From: Pseudomonas sp. CHM02
GTDB taxonomy: Bacteria > Pseudomonadota > Gammaproteobacteria > Pseudomonadales > Pseudomonadaceae
NCBI RefSeq assembly: GCF_000612585.1
Contig: NZ_JFCA01000025.1
Location: forward strand, 40,299 to 104,298
DNA: 64,000 nt
Reading direction: 5' to 3'
The translations under genes were made by a program, and so were the position numbers. Position 1 is the stretch's first letter. The number at the start of each line of letters is the position of its first letter. The notes beneath the pieces are model-generated. The model was not told where the DNA came from, made no database searches, and saw nothing but the letters and a program-made list of their open reading frames with translations. This document shows, one piece after another, positions 21,913-30,666 of the stretch.

Positions 21913-23286
21913 ATGCCCCAACGTCAAGTCATCAACGCCTCCGTCAGCCCCAAGGGCAGCCTCGAAACCCTGTCCCAACGTGAAGTCCAGCAACTGAGCG
22001 AAGCCGGTACCGGCAGCATCTACACCCTGTTCCGCCAGTGCGCCCTGGCGATCCTCAACACCGGCGCGCACATCGACAACGCCAAGACCATCCTCGACGC
22101 CTACAAAGACTTTGAAGTGCGCATCCACCAGCAGGACCGCGGCGTGCGCCTCGAACTGCTGAACGCCCCGGCCGACGCCTTCGTCGATGGCGAAATGATC
22201 GCCAGCACCCGCGAAATGCTGTTCAGCGCCCTGCGCGACATCGTCTACACCGAGAACGAACTCGACAGCCAGCGCATCGACCTGAGCAACTCCCAGGGCA
22301 TCACCGACTACGTGTTCCACCTGCTGCGCAACGCCCGTACGCTGCGTCCGGGCGTCGAGCCGAAAATCGTGGTGTGCTGGGGCGGGCACTCGATCAATAC
22401 CGAAGAATACAAATACACCAAGAAAGTCGGCCACGAGCTGGGCCTGCGCAGCCTCGACGTGTGCACTGGCTGTGGCCCTGGTGTGATGAAAGGTCCGATG
22501 AAAGGCGCGACCATTTCCCACGCCAAGCAACGCATCACCGGCGGGCGCTACCTGGGCCTGACCGAGCCGGGCATCATCGCGGCCGAAGCGCCGAACCCGA
22601 TCGTCAACGAGCTGGTGATCTTGCCGGACATCGAAAAGCGCCTGGAAGCGTTCGTGCGCGTCGGCCACGGCATCATCATCTTCCCGGGCGGTGCCGGCAC
22701 GGCAGAGGAGTTCCTGTACCTGCTGGGCATCCTGATGCATCCGGACAACCGCGACCTGCCCTTCCCGGTCATCCTTACCGGGCCGAAACACGCCGCGCCG
22801 TACCTGCAGCAACTGCACGCGTTCGTCGGTGCCACCCTGGGTGAAGCGGCGCAGGCGCATTACCAGATCATCATCGACGACCCGGCCGAAGTGGCGCGCC
22901 AGATGACCGCGGGCCTCAAGGCAGTGAAGCAGTTCCGCCGCGAGCGCAACGACGCGTTCCACTTCAACTGGCTGCTGAAGATCGACGAGGGCTTCCAGCG
23001 CCCGTTCGACCCGACCCACGAAAACATGGCCAGCCTGCAATTGAGCCACGCGCTGCCGCCCCACGAACTCGCCGCCAACTTGCGCCGTGCGTTCTCGGGG
23101 ATCGTGGCGGGTAACGTCAAGGACAAGGGCATCCGCCTGATCGAGCAGAACGGCCCGTATGAGATCCACGGCGACCCGGCCATCATGAAACCGCTGGACG
23201 AACTGCTGCAGGCCTTCGTCGCCCAGCACCGCATGAAATTGCCGGGCGGCGCGGCCTATGTGCCGTGCTACCGCGTGGTGCAATGA
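21913..23286 (+). CDS. ppnN: pyrimidine/purine nucleotide 5'-monophosphate nucleosidase
   Basis: A 457-residue PpnN (YgdH) protein, a LOG-family enzyme that cleaves the N-glycosidic bond of nucleoside monophosphates to base plus ribose-5-phosphate and is stimulated by (p)ppGpp in E. coli. It has an N-terminal regulatory domain (about 1-140), the Rossmann-like LOG core (VCWGGHSI, CTGCGPGVMKGPMKGA, the FPGGAGTAEEFLYL motif) and a C-terminal domain. Length is normal. Its stop is one base from that of the convergent Rid gene. Confidence 0.93.
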   Translation: MPQRQVINASVSPKGSLETLSQREVQQLSEAGTGSIYTLFRQCALAILNTGAHIDNAKTILDAYKDFEVRIHQQDRGVRLELLNAPADAFVDGEMIASTREMLFSALRDIVYTENELDSQRIDLSNSQGITDYVFHLLRNARTLRPGVEPKIVVCWGGHSINTEEYKYTKKVGHELGLRSLDVCTGCGPGVMKGPMKGATISHAKQRITGGRYLGLTEPGIIAAEAPNPIVNELVILPDIEKRLEAFVRVGHGIIIFPGGAGTAEEFLYLLGILMHPDNRDLPFPVILTGPKHAAPYLQQLHAFVGATLGEAAQAHYQIIIDDPAEVARQMTAGLKAVKQFRRERNDAFHFNWLLKIDEGFQRPFDPTHENMASLQLSHALPPHELAANLRRAFSGIVAGNVKDKGIRLIEQNGPYEIHGDPAIMKPLDELLQAFVAQHRMKLPGGAAYVPCYRVVQ

Positions 23287-23287
23287 A

Positions 23288-23680
23288 TTAGCGTTGTACC
23301 GCCACACATTTGATTTCCACCAGCAGGCCGGGGTGTGCCAGTTCAGACACCCCGATCGTGGTCCAGGCGCAATGCCCGCGTGGAAACAGGCGGTTTTTCA
23401 CTTCGCGGAAAACCGCCATGTGCTGGCTCATATTGACGTGGTAGGTGGTCATGTCCACTACGTCATCGAAGGTGCAGCCGCCCTCTTCCAGGACCTGCCG
23501 CAGATTCTCCCAGGCCGCGACGAATTGCGCCTCGGGGTCCTCGATAACAGCCAATCCAGGCGTACGCCCGACCTGCCCTGCGCAATATAGAGTCTTGCCG
23601 ACTTTGACCGCGGGCACGTAGCCGGCGCGCTCGACGATGGGGTGCATGGCGGGAGGGATGATGAGGTGGCGGTCGGTCAT
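23288..23680 (-). CDS. Rid-family (YjgF/YER057c/UK114) protein lacking the RidA arginine
   Basis: A 130-residue single-domain Rid protein (YCAGQVGRTPG, ENLRQVLEEGGCTFDDVVDMTTYH, VEIKCVAV). RidA proteins hydrolyse reactive enamine/imine intermediates with an Arg in a PARSCVEV-like motif. Here the equivalent segment reads FPRGHCAWTTIGV, so that Arg appears displaced or absent. This points to one of the Rid subfamilies without imine deaminase activity, and the substrate is unknown. Confidence 0.8.
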   Translation of the reverse strand: MTDRHLIIPPAMHPIVERAGYVPAVKVGKTLYCAGQVGRTPGLAVIEDPEAQFVAAWENLRQVLEEGGCTFDDVVDMTTYHVNMSQHMAVFREVKNRLFPRGHCAWTTIGVSELAHPGLLVEIKCVAVQR

Positions 23681-23795
23681 GGTTTGTATCTCTTTAAACC
23701 CTGCGGGCGAGGACAGTTCGGACGAGTGTTTTACCTGTTCCGACTAACCCAGACCAGATGAGTGACCTATGGACCAACGGATATTGTCCTCTGTC

Positions 23796-23819
23796 ATTCC
23801 TTACCCTAAGGTAAGGAAT
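23796..23819. promoter_or_regulatory. perfect 24-bp palindrome upstream of the antitoxin, likely autoregulatory operator
   Basis: ATTCCTTACC and GGTAAGGAAT are perfect inverted arms separated by CTAA. The site lies 21 bases before the antitoxin ATG, where VapB/AbrB-type antitoxins normally bind to repress their own operon. Confidence 0.75.
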
Positions 23820-23840
23820 ATCCCGATGGAGATCTTCACT

Positions 23841-24083
23841 ATGGCGACCGCCACTCTGACCTCGAAAGGTCAAATAACCATTCCTGTCCAAGTCAGGACA
23901 GCCCTTGGCCTGGAAACAGGCGACCGGGTTGAGTTCGTAGAAATGGAAGATGGACAGTTTTCCATCATTGCCGCCAGCAAAACAGTGCATGACCTCAAGG
24001 GGCTGATCCGCCAACCTGCCGAGGCTGTCTCCATCGAGGAGATGAACCTGGCCATCGCAGCGCGAGGAGTAAAAGCAGGATGA
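23841..24083 (+). CDS. vapB: AbrB/MazE-fold VapB-like antitoxin
   Basis: An 80-residue SpoVT/AbrB swapped-hairpin protein: MATATLTSKGQITIPVQVRTALGLETGDRVEFVE is a textbook AbrB N-terminal DNA-binding domain. The C-terminal 35 residues probably wrap the toxin. ATG at 23841 is preceded by GGAG and gives the canonical start; in-frame upstream codons run through the palindromic operator. Its stop overlaps the toxin ATG by four bases (ATGA). Confidence 0.88.
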   Translation: MATATLTSKGQITIPVQVRTALGLETGDRVEFVEMEDGQFSIIAASKTVHDLKGLIRQPAEAVSIEEMNLAIAARGVKAG

Positions 24084-24475
24084 TCGGACTGGATACCAAT
24101 GTGCTGGTGCGCTACGTCACCCAGGATGATCCGGTTCAATCAGCCAAGGCGTCCGAGCTGATCGAATCGCTGACCACCGCCTCGCCAGGCTTTGTCAGCA
24201 TGGTTTCCATCGTGGAGTTGGTCTGGGTGCTGCAGAGTTGCTACCAGTCGGCCAAGAGCGATGTGGTGACGGTGCTGGAAACCCTGCTACGCACCCGCGA
24301 ACTGACCCTGGAGCATGCCGAGCTTATCTGGCAGGCGCTGCGCAAGTTCATGGCGAACAAGGCTGACTTCGCAGACTGCCTGATCGAGCGCTGCGCACAT
24401 GCCGCCGGCTGCAAGTACACGGCCACCTTCGACCTCAACGCGATCAAGACAACGGGCATGAAGCGGCTGGCCTGA
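24080..24475 (+). CDS. vapC: PIN-domain VapC-like toxin
   Basis: A 131-residue PIN-domain ribonuclease. The four acidic residues of the metal site are visible: Asp5 (IGLDTNVLVRY), Glu46 (VSIVELVWVL), the Asp of KADFADCLIE (about 97-100), and the Asp in TFDLNA. VapC toxins cleave tRNA or rRNA when freed from the antitoxin. Together with the upstream AbrB-type gene and operator it forms a complete type II toxin-antitoxin module. Confidence 0.88.
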   Translation: MIGLDTNVLVRYVTQDDPVQSAKASELIESLTTASPGFVSMVSIVELVWVLQSCYQSAKSDVVTVLETLLRTRELTLEHAELIWQALRKFMANKADFADCLIERCAHAAGCKYTATFDLNAIKTTGMKRLA

Positions 24476-24549
24476 ACCGCTGCGTTGCGACAGCGGACGG
24501 GCTTTGGTAAAAAACGCTTCCAACCTTCTTGATCGAGAGAAAGACTGAC

Positions 24550-24924
24550 GTGCGCATGTTTCTACTCGCAGCCCTGGCCACGGCCTCCACACCCGCCCTG
24601 GCCGACACCATCACCTGGCCAGACCTGCCGAAAACCTGCTTCGTCAGCGGCCGCTCCGCCACCAGTGCAGATGTGGATACCGGTTGCGCGGCATTCCTGA
24701 TCAATGTGAAAGGTCAGGCGGCGGGCACACCGATCAAGCTGGATATTCCCCAATACGCCATGCACGTCGACGAAACCACGGGCAAGGAAACCCCGGTGAT
24801 CCTCATCCAGGCGGAGGAGAACGGCGAGATCAAGGCGGTGGGCTACAGGGAATTGAACACCGATCAACTCGGTGCGGCGCTGCTGCGCGAGGTTCGGCTG
24901 CTAGGCACCCAGAAGCCGATCTGA
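24550..24924 (+). CDS. small exported protein of unknown function
   Basis: A 124-residue protein with a cleavable signal (MRMFLLAALATASTPALA) and a small soluble domain containing two Cys (TCFVSGRSATSADVDTGCAAF) that may form a disulfide in the periplasm. No family was recognised. GTG at 24550 has GAGAGA upstream; ATG at 24556 is also possible. A solitary REP follows the stop. Confidence 0.7.
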   Translation: MRMFLLAALATASTPALADTITWPDLPKTCFVSGRSATSADVDTGCAAFLINVKGQAAGTPIKLDIPQYAMHVDETTGKETPVILIQAEENGEIKAVGYRELNTDQLGAALLREVRLLGTQKPI

Positions 24925-24933
24925 CACTTTATG

Positions 24934-24953
24934 CAGGAGCGAGCTTGCTCCTA
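24934..24953. repeat. solitary REP hairpin
   Basis: CAGGAGCGAGCTTGCTCCTA is a single short REP stem (GGAGC/GCTCC) after the exported protein and before the convergent lipoprotein gene. Confidence 0.7.
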
Positions 24954-24970
24954 CAGCAGCGCTGCCTGGC

Positions 24971-25300
24971 TCAGCGAACCCAGCCGCCCCCCTGCCAGTG
25001 GTACCCATCATTACGCTGCACCCAATGCGGATGCACATAGCGATAGCCCTCGCGCACCGGCTCCCAATGGCCGTGGACCGCGACATAGCGACCGCCTTCC
25101 CAGCGCCAGTACCCGCGTGACCATATATAGCCGTAGCGCACCGGCGGCTCGACTTCGATCACTTGCACCGGTGGCGGTTGTGGCGCCACGACCTCGACAT
25201 ACTCACGTTGCACCGGCCTGCGCTCATGCACGACGCGCTCTTGCACACACCCGGATGCCGCGACGACCATGGCCGCCAATGCTGCATAACGTAGCAACAT
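24971..25300 (-). CDS. YXWGXW-repeat lipoprotein
   Basis: A 109-residue putative lipoprotein. The signal MLLRYAALAAMVVAASGC ends in a lipobox with Cys18. The mature part is Arg/Pro/Tyr/Trp-rich, with the repeated pattern YIWSRGYWRWEGGRYVAVHGHW typical of small YXWGXW surface lipoproteins of unknown function. ATG at 25300 is used; upstream in-frame residues do not form part of the signal. Confidence 0.8.
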   Translation of the reverse strand: MLLRYAALAAMVVAASGCVQERVVHERRPVQREYVEVVAPQPPPVQVIEVEPPVRYGYIWSRGYWRWEGGRYVAVHGHWEPVREGYRYVHPHWVQRNDGYHWQGGGWVR

Positions 25301-25429
25301 AAAAAACCCTCGGACGCTGACGCCCAGTACCTGCACCGCTAAAAATGCCCCCTTGTTGCAGCCTCGCTCCTGCTTGGCTGTGGGTATTTTTAACAGGTGG
25401 TGTCTGTCAGCTTGCTGAACCCGCAGCCC

Positions 25430-26329
25430 TCACGACGTGCACGCGACGGTCGGTCGCTTCAGGCGTACCAGCAGCAGCCCGGCAACCACCACGCCAATGC
25501 CGGCGTAGGTCGAGGCATGAATCACATCGCCAAACATCAGCGCCGCCCACACCAGGGTGACTGGCGGCTCCAGGTAGACCAGCGCCGCCACATGGGTCGC
25601 AGTCATCACGCGCAGCAGCATCCAGAGGCTCAAATAGGCGACGAAGGTCGAGAACACCGTGAGCCAGACAATCGAGATCAACAGGTCAGGGTCATGGGGA
25701 ATACTCAGTGTGTCGGTGTAGAGCACCGCGCCGGTAAAGCCGATCAGGGTCAGCAGTGACTGGATGAACAGCGGCAACACCAAGCCTGCATCCTCGCGTT
25801 GCACAGTGCGACGCTCGTACAGGGTCGCCAGTGTCAGCCCCAGCGCCGCGGCCAATGGCAACAGGTACATGACCAGGCTGACGCTACCTCCGCCGCTGCC
25901 GTACTGCCCGGCAATCACGATAGAAACGCCAACGAAGCTGATCATCAGCCCGCCCCACTGCCAGCCGCCACTGCGCTCAGTCGTGCTGCCGGTCGACAGC
26001 GCGGCCGTCATCAACGGTTGCAGCGCCGCGATGATCGCTGCAATACCGGGCGGCAAGCCATTCTGGATCGCGACGTAGAGACAACTCAGGTACAGGAACT
26101 GCGAGAGAAACCCGATGACGGCGTAATGGCGAACCTGCGCCCATGACACCTTCGACAGCCTGATGTTCAAGAACAGTCCCAGGCACACCGAGACCAGCAG
26201 GAAGCGCCAGAACAGCAGGTTAAAAGCATCACCCCCCTGCGTCCCCAATTTGGCGCCGATATAGCCAGAGCTCCATGACAGCACAAACGCTGCCTGTAAC
26301 AGCAGCCGTTTTAAAGTTGATCGCGTCAT
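25430..26329 (-). CDS. EamA/DMT-family transporter
   Basis: A 299-residue inner-membrane protein with about ten TM segments in two EamA repeats (FVLSWSSGYIGAKLG in the first, VAALVYLEPPVTLVWAALMFGD in the second). Members export amino acids and metabolites; substrate unknown. It diverges from a LysR gene, which probably regulates it. Confidence 0.85.
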   Translation of the reverse strand: MTRSTLKRLLLQAAFVLSWSSGYIGAKLGTQGGDAFNLLFWRFLLVSVCLGLFLNIRLSKVSWAQVRHYAVIGFLSQFLYLSCLYVAIQNGLPPGIAAIIAALQPLMTAALSTGSTTERSGGWQWGGLMISFVGVSIVIAGQYGSGGGSVSLVMYLLPLAAALGLTLATLYERRTVQREDAGLVLPLFIQSLLTLIGFTGAVLYTDTLSIPHDPDLLISIVWLTVFSTFVAYLSLWMLLRVMTATHVAALVYLEPPVTLVWAALMFGDVIHASTYAGIGVVVAGLLLVRLKRPTVACTS

Positions 26330-26428
26330 GATGCCTGCCCGTCGGTCCAAGTTGACTGAAAGGCTACGGGCCGCACATGATTCTGTATATTTGAATAAGC
26401 CGCACCATCAATTCGCAATAGTGGAATC

Positions 26429-27277
26429 ATGGCCAGACAACTGAATATCGACCTGTTACGCACCTTCCACGCCGTGGCGCGCTTCGGGCGCTTCAACGAA
26501 GCGGCCGAGCATGTGCACCGCAGCGCGTCCACCGTGACGACGCACATACAGAAGCTCGAAGACCAGATCGGCCAACGCCTGTTCAGCCGCAGCAACCAGG
26601 GCGTGGAGTTGACGCTCTACGGCAAGAAACTGCTGGGCGAAACCACCGAGTTTCTCAAGAGCCATGACCGCCTTCTGATTTCACTGATGCCCCAACGCAT
26701 GCAGGGCAAGATCCGCCTGGGCGTGCCGGACACCTATGCGCCCGCCTTCATCCAGGAATTCCTGCCCCGACTGATCGCCGACAATCCGCTGCTGGAATTC
26801 GAAGTGGAAGCGCGCACCAGTGGTGAACTGCTGAACCTGTTCATGGCGAATCAGTTGGACCTGGCAATCACCGTCAGCGCGCATCCGCTGGCACAGGGCG
26901 AACGTCTGGGGCCAGTGCAGCCGCTGTGGGTCGCAGCCGAGGGCTTCAGCTTCCCGCCGAATGCGCCATTGCCCATCACCGTGCCCATCGCCGGCTGCTC
27001 TTACCGCGCGGCGGCCTTGCAAGTGCTGAAAGAGCACGGGATTTACCACCGGGTACTGTTGGAAAGTCCCAACTCAACAGCTGTCGAAGCGTGCATCCGC
27101 AGCGGTGTGGCGGTGGGATTGATTGAGGAAAGTCGCATGGGCACAGGGCTGACACAGGTGATAGCGGGGGTCGAGCTTCCCCCGCTGCCGGTGCATCATC
27201 TTTACCTGCTGTGCGACAGCAGCAACGCCCTGGCCCTGCACCTGTATGAACAAGTTAAACAGGGCTTCCACATCTGA
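26429..27277 (+). CDS. LysR-family regulator divergent from the EamA transporter
   Basis: A 282-residue LysR protein: HTH about 5-63 (LNIDLLRTFHAVARFGRFNEAAEHVHRSASTVTTHIQKLED), then an effector-binding domain. LysR genes opposite EamA transporters usually control them; the 99-base shared interval supports this. It ends four bases from a second, convergent LysR gene. Confidence 0.86.
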   Translation: MARQLNIDLLRTFHAVARFGRFNEAAEHVHRSASTVTTHIQKLEDQIGQRLFSRSNQGVELTLYGKKLLGETTEFLKSHDRLLISLMPQRMQGKIRLGVPDTYAPAFIQEFLPRLIADNPLLEFEVEARTSGELLNLFMANQLDLAITVSAHPLAQGERLGPVQPLWVAAEGFSFPPNAPLPITVPIAGCSYRAAALQVLKEHGIYHRVLLESPNSTAVEACIRSGVAVGLIEESRMGTGLTQVIAGVELPPLPVHHLYLLCDSSNALALHLYEQVKQGFHI

Positions 27278-27281
27278 GCGC

Positions 27282-28175
27282 TCAAGCAGGGCCGAAGCGC
27301 ATCAGCACCGCTTCCACAAAGCGTCGCAGCTTGGCGGTGCGTTGCCGATTTGCGGTGTAGACCAGATGCATCGGCCGGCTCGGCGCGTCAAACGCCGGGA
27401 GCACCCGCACCAACTCGCCGCTGGCCAACGCCGTGCGCAGGAAGTCTTCGGGACCGAGAACGATGCCGAACCCATCCAGTGCAGCCGACATAAGCGCCCT
27501 GCTTTCGTTGATCTGAAGACGGCTGGCGACCTGCACTTTGTGAGCGGACGCACCTTGATGGAAGACCCATTCGCGATCCGCCGGGCGTGACCAGAAGGCA
27601 TAGCCCAGGCATTCATGCTGCTCGAGGTCTGCCGGCAGATGCGGCGTGCCCCGCGCCGCCAGGTACGCAGGTGACGCGCAGACCACCAGGCGATAAGGCG
27701 CCAAGGGCCGGGCGGTAAAGCCGGTGGTTGCCAAGGGGCCGATCCGGAAGGCTGCTTCATAGCCTTCTTCCACCAGGTCGACAAAACGATCCGTCAGGTG
27801 CAGGTCGATTTCCACATCCGGGTTGTCGCGCAAAAATGCGGTAATCAGCGGCATCAGGCTGTAGGAACCGAAGGTCACCGGGGCCGTGACTTTCAGCTTG
27901 CCACGCGGCGTGTCATTCATGATCTGGGCGAGCGAATCAGCAGCCTCGGCCTCTGTCAGGATGTGCTTGCAACGCTCGTAGTACGCGCTCCCTAACTCCG
28001 TCAGGCTCTGCCGACGTGTGGTGCGGTTAAGCAAACGAGCGCCGAGGCGTTGCTCCAGCGCGGCAACATGCTTGGCGACCATTTGCGCCGACATGTTCAA
28101 GCGCTCGGCGGCGCGCGCATATGAGCCCAACTCGGCGGCCATCACGAAGGCGCTCATGCTTGAAAGACGATCCAT
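27282..28175 (-). CDS. LysR-family regulator divergent from the F420-reductase-like gene
   Basis: A 297-residue CrgA-like LysR protein with HTH (MSAFVMAAELGSYARAAERLNMSAQMVAKHVAALEQ) and effector domain (LKVTAPVTFGSYSLMPLI, EAAFRIGPL). ATG at 28175 is preferred over a GTG one codon earlier. Its divergent partner across about 100 bases is the NAD(P)-binding protein at 28278, its likely target. Confidence 0.86.
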   Translation of the reverse strand: MDRLSSMSAFVMAAELGSYARAAERLNMSAQMVAKHVAALEQRLGARLLNRTTRRQSLTELGSAYYERCKHILTEAEAADSLAQIMNDTPRGKLKVTAPVTFGSYSLMPLITAFLRDNPDVEIDLHLTDRFVDLVEEGYEAAFRIGPLATTGFTARPLAPYRLVVCASPAYLAARGTPHLPADLEQHECLGYAFWSRPADREWVFHQGASAHKVQVASRLQINESRALMSAALDGFGIVLGPEDFLRTALASGELVRVLPAFDAPSRPMHLVYTANRQRTAKLRRFVEAVLMRFGPA

Positions 28176-28277
28176 CACTCCCTACTCCCAGTAACAACAC
28201 CCATGCCGGAATGCTCATTTATCACCAATTGGTTGCCAATCATCATAACGGCTCTATGACTTCCCAGGAGCAAGGCC

Positions 28278-28949
28278 ATGAAGATCGGCGTGATTGGAGC
28301 AGGTTTCATCGGGCGTGCCGTCGCACAGTTGGCGCTGGCGGCCGGGCATGAAGTGATGTTGAGCAACTCCCGTGGCCCGCAGACCATGAGCAGCGTGGTC
28401 AGCGGCATACGCGGCGTCAAAGTGGGCAGCGCAGAAGACGCTGCGCAGTTTGGTGACGTGGTGCTGGTGGCGATTCCGTTTGAACATTACCGCAGCGTCC
28501 CGGCGCAGTGGCTGGCAGGCAAGACCGTGCTGGATGCCAACAACTATTACCCGGAGCGCGACGGGCATTTCCCCGTGCTGGATCGTTTTGAAACCACCAC
28601 CAGCCGACTGCTCGCCGAACATTTCGCCCATTCAACGGTGGTCAAGGTGTTCAACGCGATTTTCGCCACCGACCTGACCGATGATGCCCGCCCCCACGGC
28701 GCACCTGACCGCCGCGCATTACCGGTGGCCGGCGACGATGCGGTCGCCAAGGCGCAGGTGATCGGCCTGCTCGACGAGCTGGGCTTCGACGCCGTAGATG
28801 CCGGCAGCCTGGATGAAAGCTGGCGGTTCGAGCGGGCCAAGCCAGCGTATTGCGTGGCACTGGACCAGCCTCGGCTGAAGGCTGCCCTGCAAGCAGCCGA
28901 GCGCACGGTCGAGCTGCCTCCGGTCGACCGCGAGCACACCTGCGCTTAA
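28278..28949 (+). CDS. NADP oxidoreductase, F420-reductase-like
   Basis: A 223-residue Rossmann protein (MKIGVIGAGFIGRAVAQLALAAGHEVMLSNSRG, with NADP-type Ser/Arg after strand 2). It belongs to the coenzyme F420-dependent NADP oxidoreductase-like family (VVLVAIPFEHY, LDANNYYPERDG, VVKVFNAIF). Pseudomonads lack F420, so the true substrate is something else and unknown. Confidence 0.8.
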   Translation: MKIGVIGAGFIGRAVAQLALAAGHEVMLSNSRGPQTMSSVVSGIRGVKVGSAEDAAQFGDVVLVAIPFEHYRSVPAQWLAGKTVLDANNYYPERDGHFPVLDRFETTTSRLLAEHFAHSTVVKVFNAIFATDLTDDARPHGAPDRRALPVAGDDAVAKAQVIGLLDELGFDAVDAGSLDESWRFERAKPAYCVALDQPRLKAALQAAERTVELPPVDREHTCA

Positions 28950-28961
28950 ACACCAGCCAAA

Positions 28962-28998
28962 AAAAGCCCGCTGACCGTCACCGGTTCAGCGGGCTTTT
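28962..28998. terminator. bidirectional rho-independent terminator
   Basis: AAAAGCCCGCTGA and TCAGCGGGCTTTT form a 13-bp stem between the convergent F420-like gene and mqo. A-tract and T-tract on both sides let it act in either direction. Confidence 0.92.
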
Positions 28999-29019
28999 CA
29001 CATCGGCTCGATACTGGGC

Positions 29020-30666
29020 TTACAGCGCCAGGTCGGAAGCCGGCTTGCTCGGTTCAGCCGCAGGCTTGGCAGCCTCGGTTGCCTTTGGCGCAGTCACTTG
29101 CGGGATCGCAGGTGGCGGCGTCAGTTGCAGGATACCGGCGGTGTAGGCCCATTCCTTGGCAACAGCTTCAGGGCTGTCGTTCAGCTTGGTGCCGTAGCTC
29201 GGTACGATCTGGTGCAGCTTGGTCTGCCACTCAGGGGTCGCCACTTTGTCCTTGAACACTTTCTGCAGCACGGTCAGCATGATTGGAGCCGCGGTGGACG
29301 CGCCTGGCGATGCACCCAGCAGGCCAGCGATGGTGTTGTCGGCGGAGCTGACCACTTCGGTACCGAGTTTCAGGACGCCGCCCTGCTCTTCGTCACGCTT
29401 GATGATCTGCACGCGCTGACCGGCTTGCCACAGGCGCCAGTCGGATTGCTTGGCGTTCGGGAAGTACTCTTGCAGCGCCTTGAAGCGATCGTCGTCCGAC
29501 AGCATCAGTTGGCCGGCGAGGTACTCGACCAGTGGGTATTCACGAATACCGACTTTGGTCATTGGCCAGATGTTGTGGGTGGTGGTGCTGGTCAGCAGGT
29601 CCAGGTACGAGCCTTCTTTCAGGAACTTGGTCGAGAAGGTGGCGAACGGGCCAAACAGGATCACGCGCTTGCCATCCAGCACGCGGGTGTCCAGGTGCGG
29701 AACCGACATCGGCGGGGCGCCAACCGAAGCTTTACCGTAGGCCTTGGCCAGGTGCTGTTCGGCGATGGTCGGGTTATCGGTCACCAGGAACGAACCACCT
29801 ACCGGGAAGCCAGCGTATTCCTTGGCTTCAGGAATGCCCGACTTTTGCAGCAGGTGCAGTGCACCGCCACCGGCGCCGATGAACACGAACTTGGCGTCGG
29901 TTTCAGTCTTGGTGCCGTCTTTCAGGTTTTTGTAGCTCACACGCCACGAACCGTCGGCGTTCTTGGTGATGTCCTGCACTTCGCTCGACAGTTTCAGGTC
30001 GAACTTAGGCGTCGTTTGCAGGTGAGCGACGAACTGACGGGTGATCTCGCCGAAGTTCACGTCGGTGCCGATCGGGGTCCAGGTGGCCGCGATTTTCTGG
30101 TTCGGGTCACGCCCTTCCATCATCAGCGGAACCCACTTGGCGATTTGCGCCGGGTCTTCGGAGTACTGCATGCCGGCGAACAGCGGGCTCGCTTGCAGGG
30201 CTTCGTAGCGTTTCTTCAGGAACTTGATGTTGTCATCGCCCCACACAAAGCTCATGTGCGGTGTGGAGTTGATGAACGAACGCGGGTTCTTCAGCACGCC
30301 CTGCTGGACCTGCCAGGACCAGAACTGACGGGAGATCTGGAACGCTTCGTTGATCTCGACCGCTTTCGGGATCTCAACGTTGCCGTTCTTGTCTTCCGGG
30401 GTGTAGTTCAGCTCAGCCAGGGCCGAGTGACCGGTACCGGCGTTGTTCCAGCCGTTGGAGCTTTCTTCGGCCACGCCATCGAGGCGCTCGACCATCTCCA
30501 TCGACCAGCCCGGCTCCAGCTCATTGAGCCAGACACCCAGGGTCGCACTCATGATGCCGCCGCCGATCAGCAGCACATCGACTTTCTTTGCCTCTTCCGC
30601 GTGAGCGGAGCTGATCCCCAGCGACAAAGCCAGCCCCAGCAGGGCAGTGTTTACTTTTTTAAACAT
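29020..30666 (-). CDS. mqo: malate:quinone oxidoreductase with signal peptide
   Basis: A 548-residue FAD enzyme that oxidises malate to oxaloacetate and reduces quinone. Visible are the dinucleotide-binding [71 protein letters not shown] and [16 protein letters not shown]. It begins with a Sec-like signal ([25 protein letters not shown]), unlike the cytoplasmic membrane-associated form, and ends in an Ala/Pro/Lys-rich tail. ATG at 30666 has an AGG site eight bases upstream; GTG at 30675 is possible. Confidence 0.92.
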   Translation of the reverse strand: MFKKVNTALLGLALSLGISSAHAEEAKKVDVLLIGGGIMSATLGVWLNELEPGWSMEMVERLDGVAEESSNGWNNAGTGHSALAELNYTPEDKNGNVEIPKAVEINEAFQISRQFWSWQVQQGVLKNPRSFINSTPHMSFVWGDDNIKFLKKRYEALQASPLFAGMQYSEDPAQIAKWVPLMMEGRDPNQKIAATWTPIGTDVNFGEITRQFVAHLQTTPKFDLKLSSEVQDITKNADGSWRVSYKNLKDGTKTETDAKFVFIGAGGGALHLLQKSGIPEAKEYAGFPVGGSFLVTDNPTIAEQHLAKAYGKASVGAPPMSVPHLDTRVLDGKRVILFGPFATFSTKFLKEGSYLDLLTSTTTHNIWPMTKVGIREYPLVEYLAGQLMLSDDDRFKALQEYFPNAKQSDWRLWQAGQRVQIIKRDEEQGGVLKLGTEVVSSADNTIAGLLGASPGASTAAPIMLTVLQKVFKDKVATPEWQTKLHQIVPSYGTKLNDSPEAVAKEWAYTAGILQLTPPPAIPQVTAPKATEAAKPAAEPSKPASDLAL

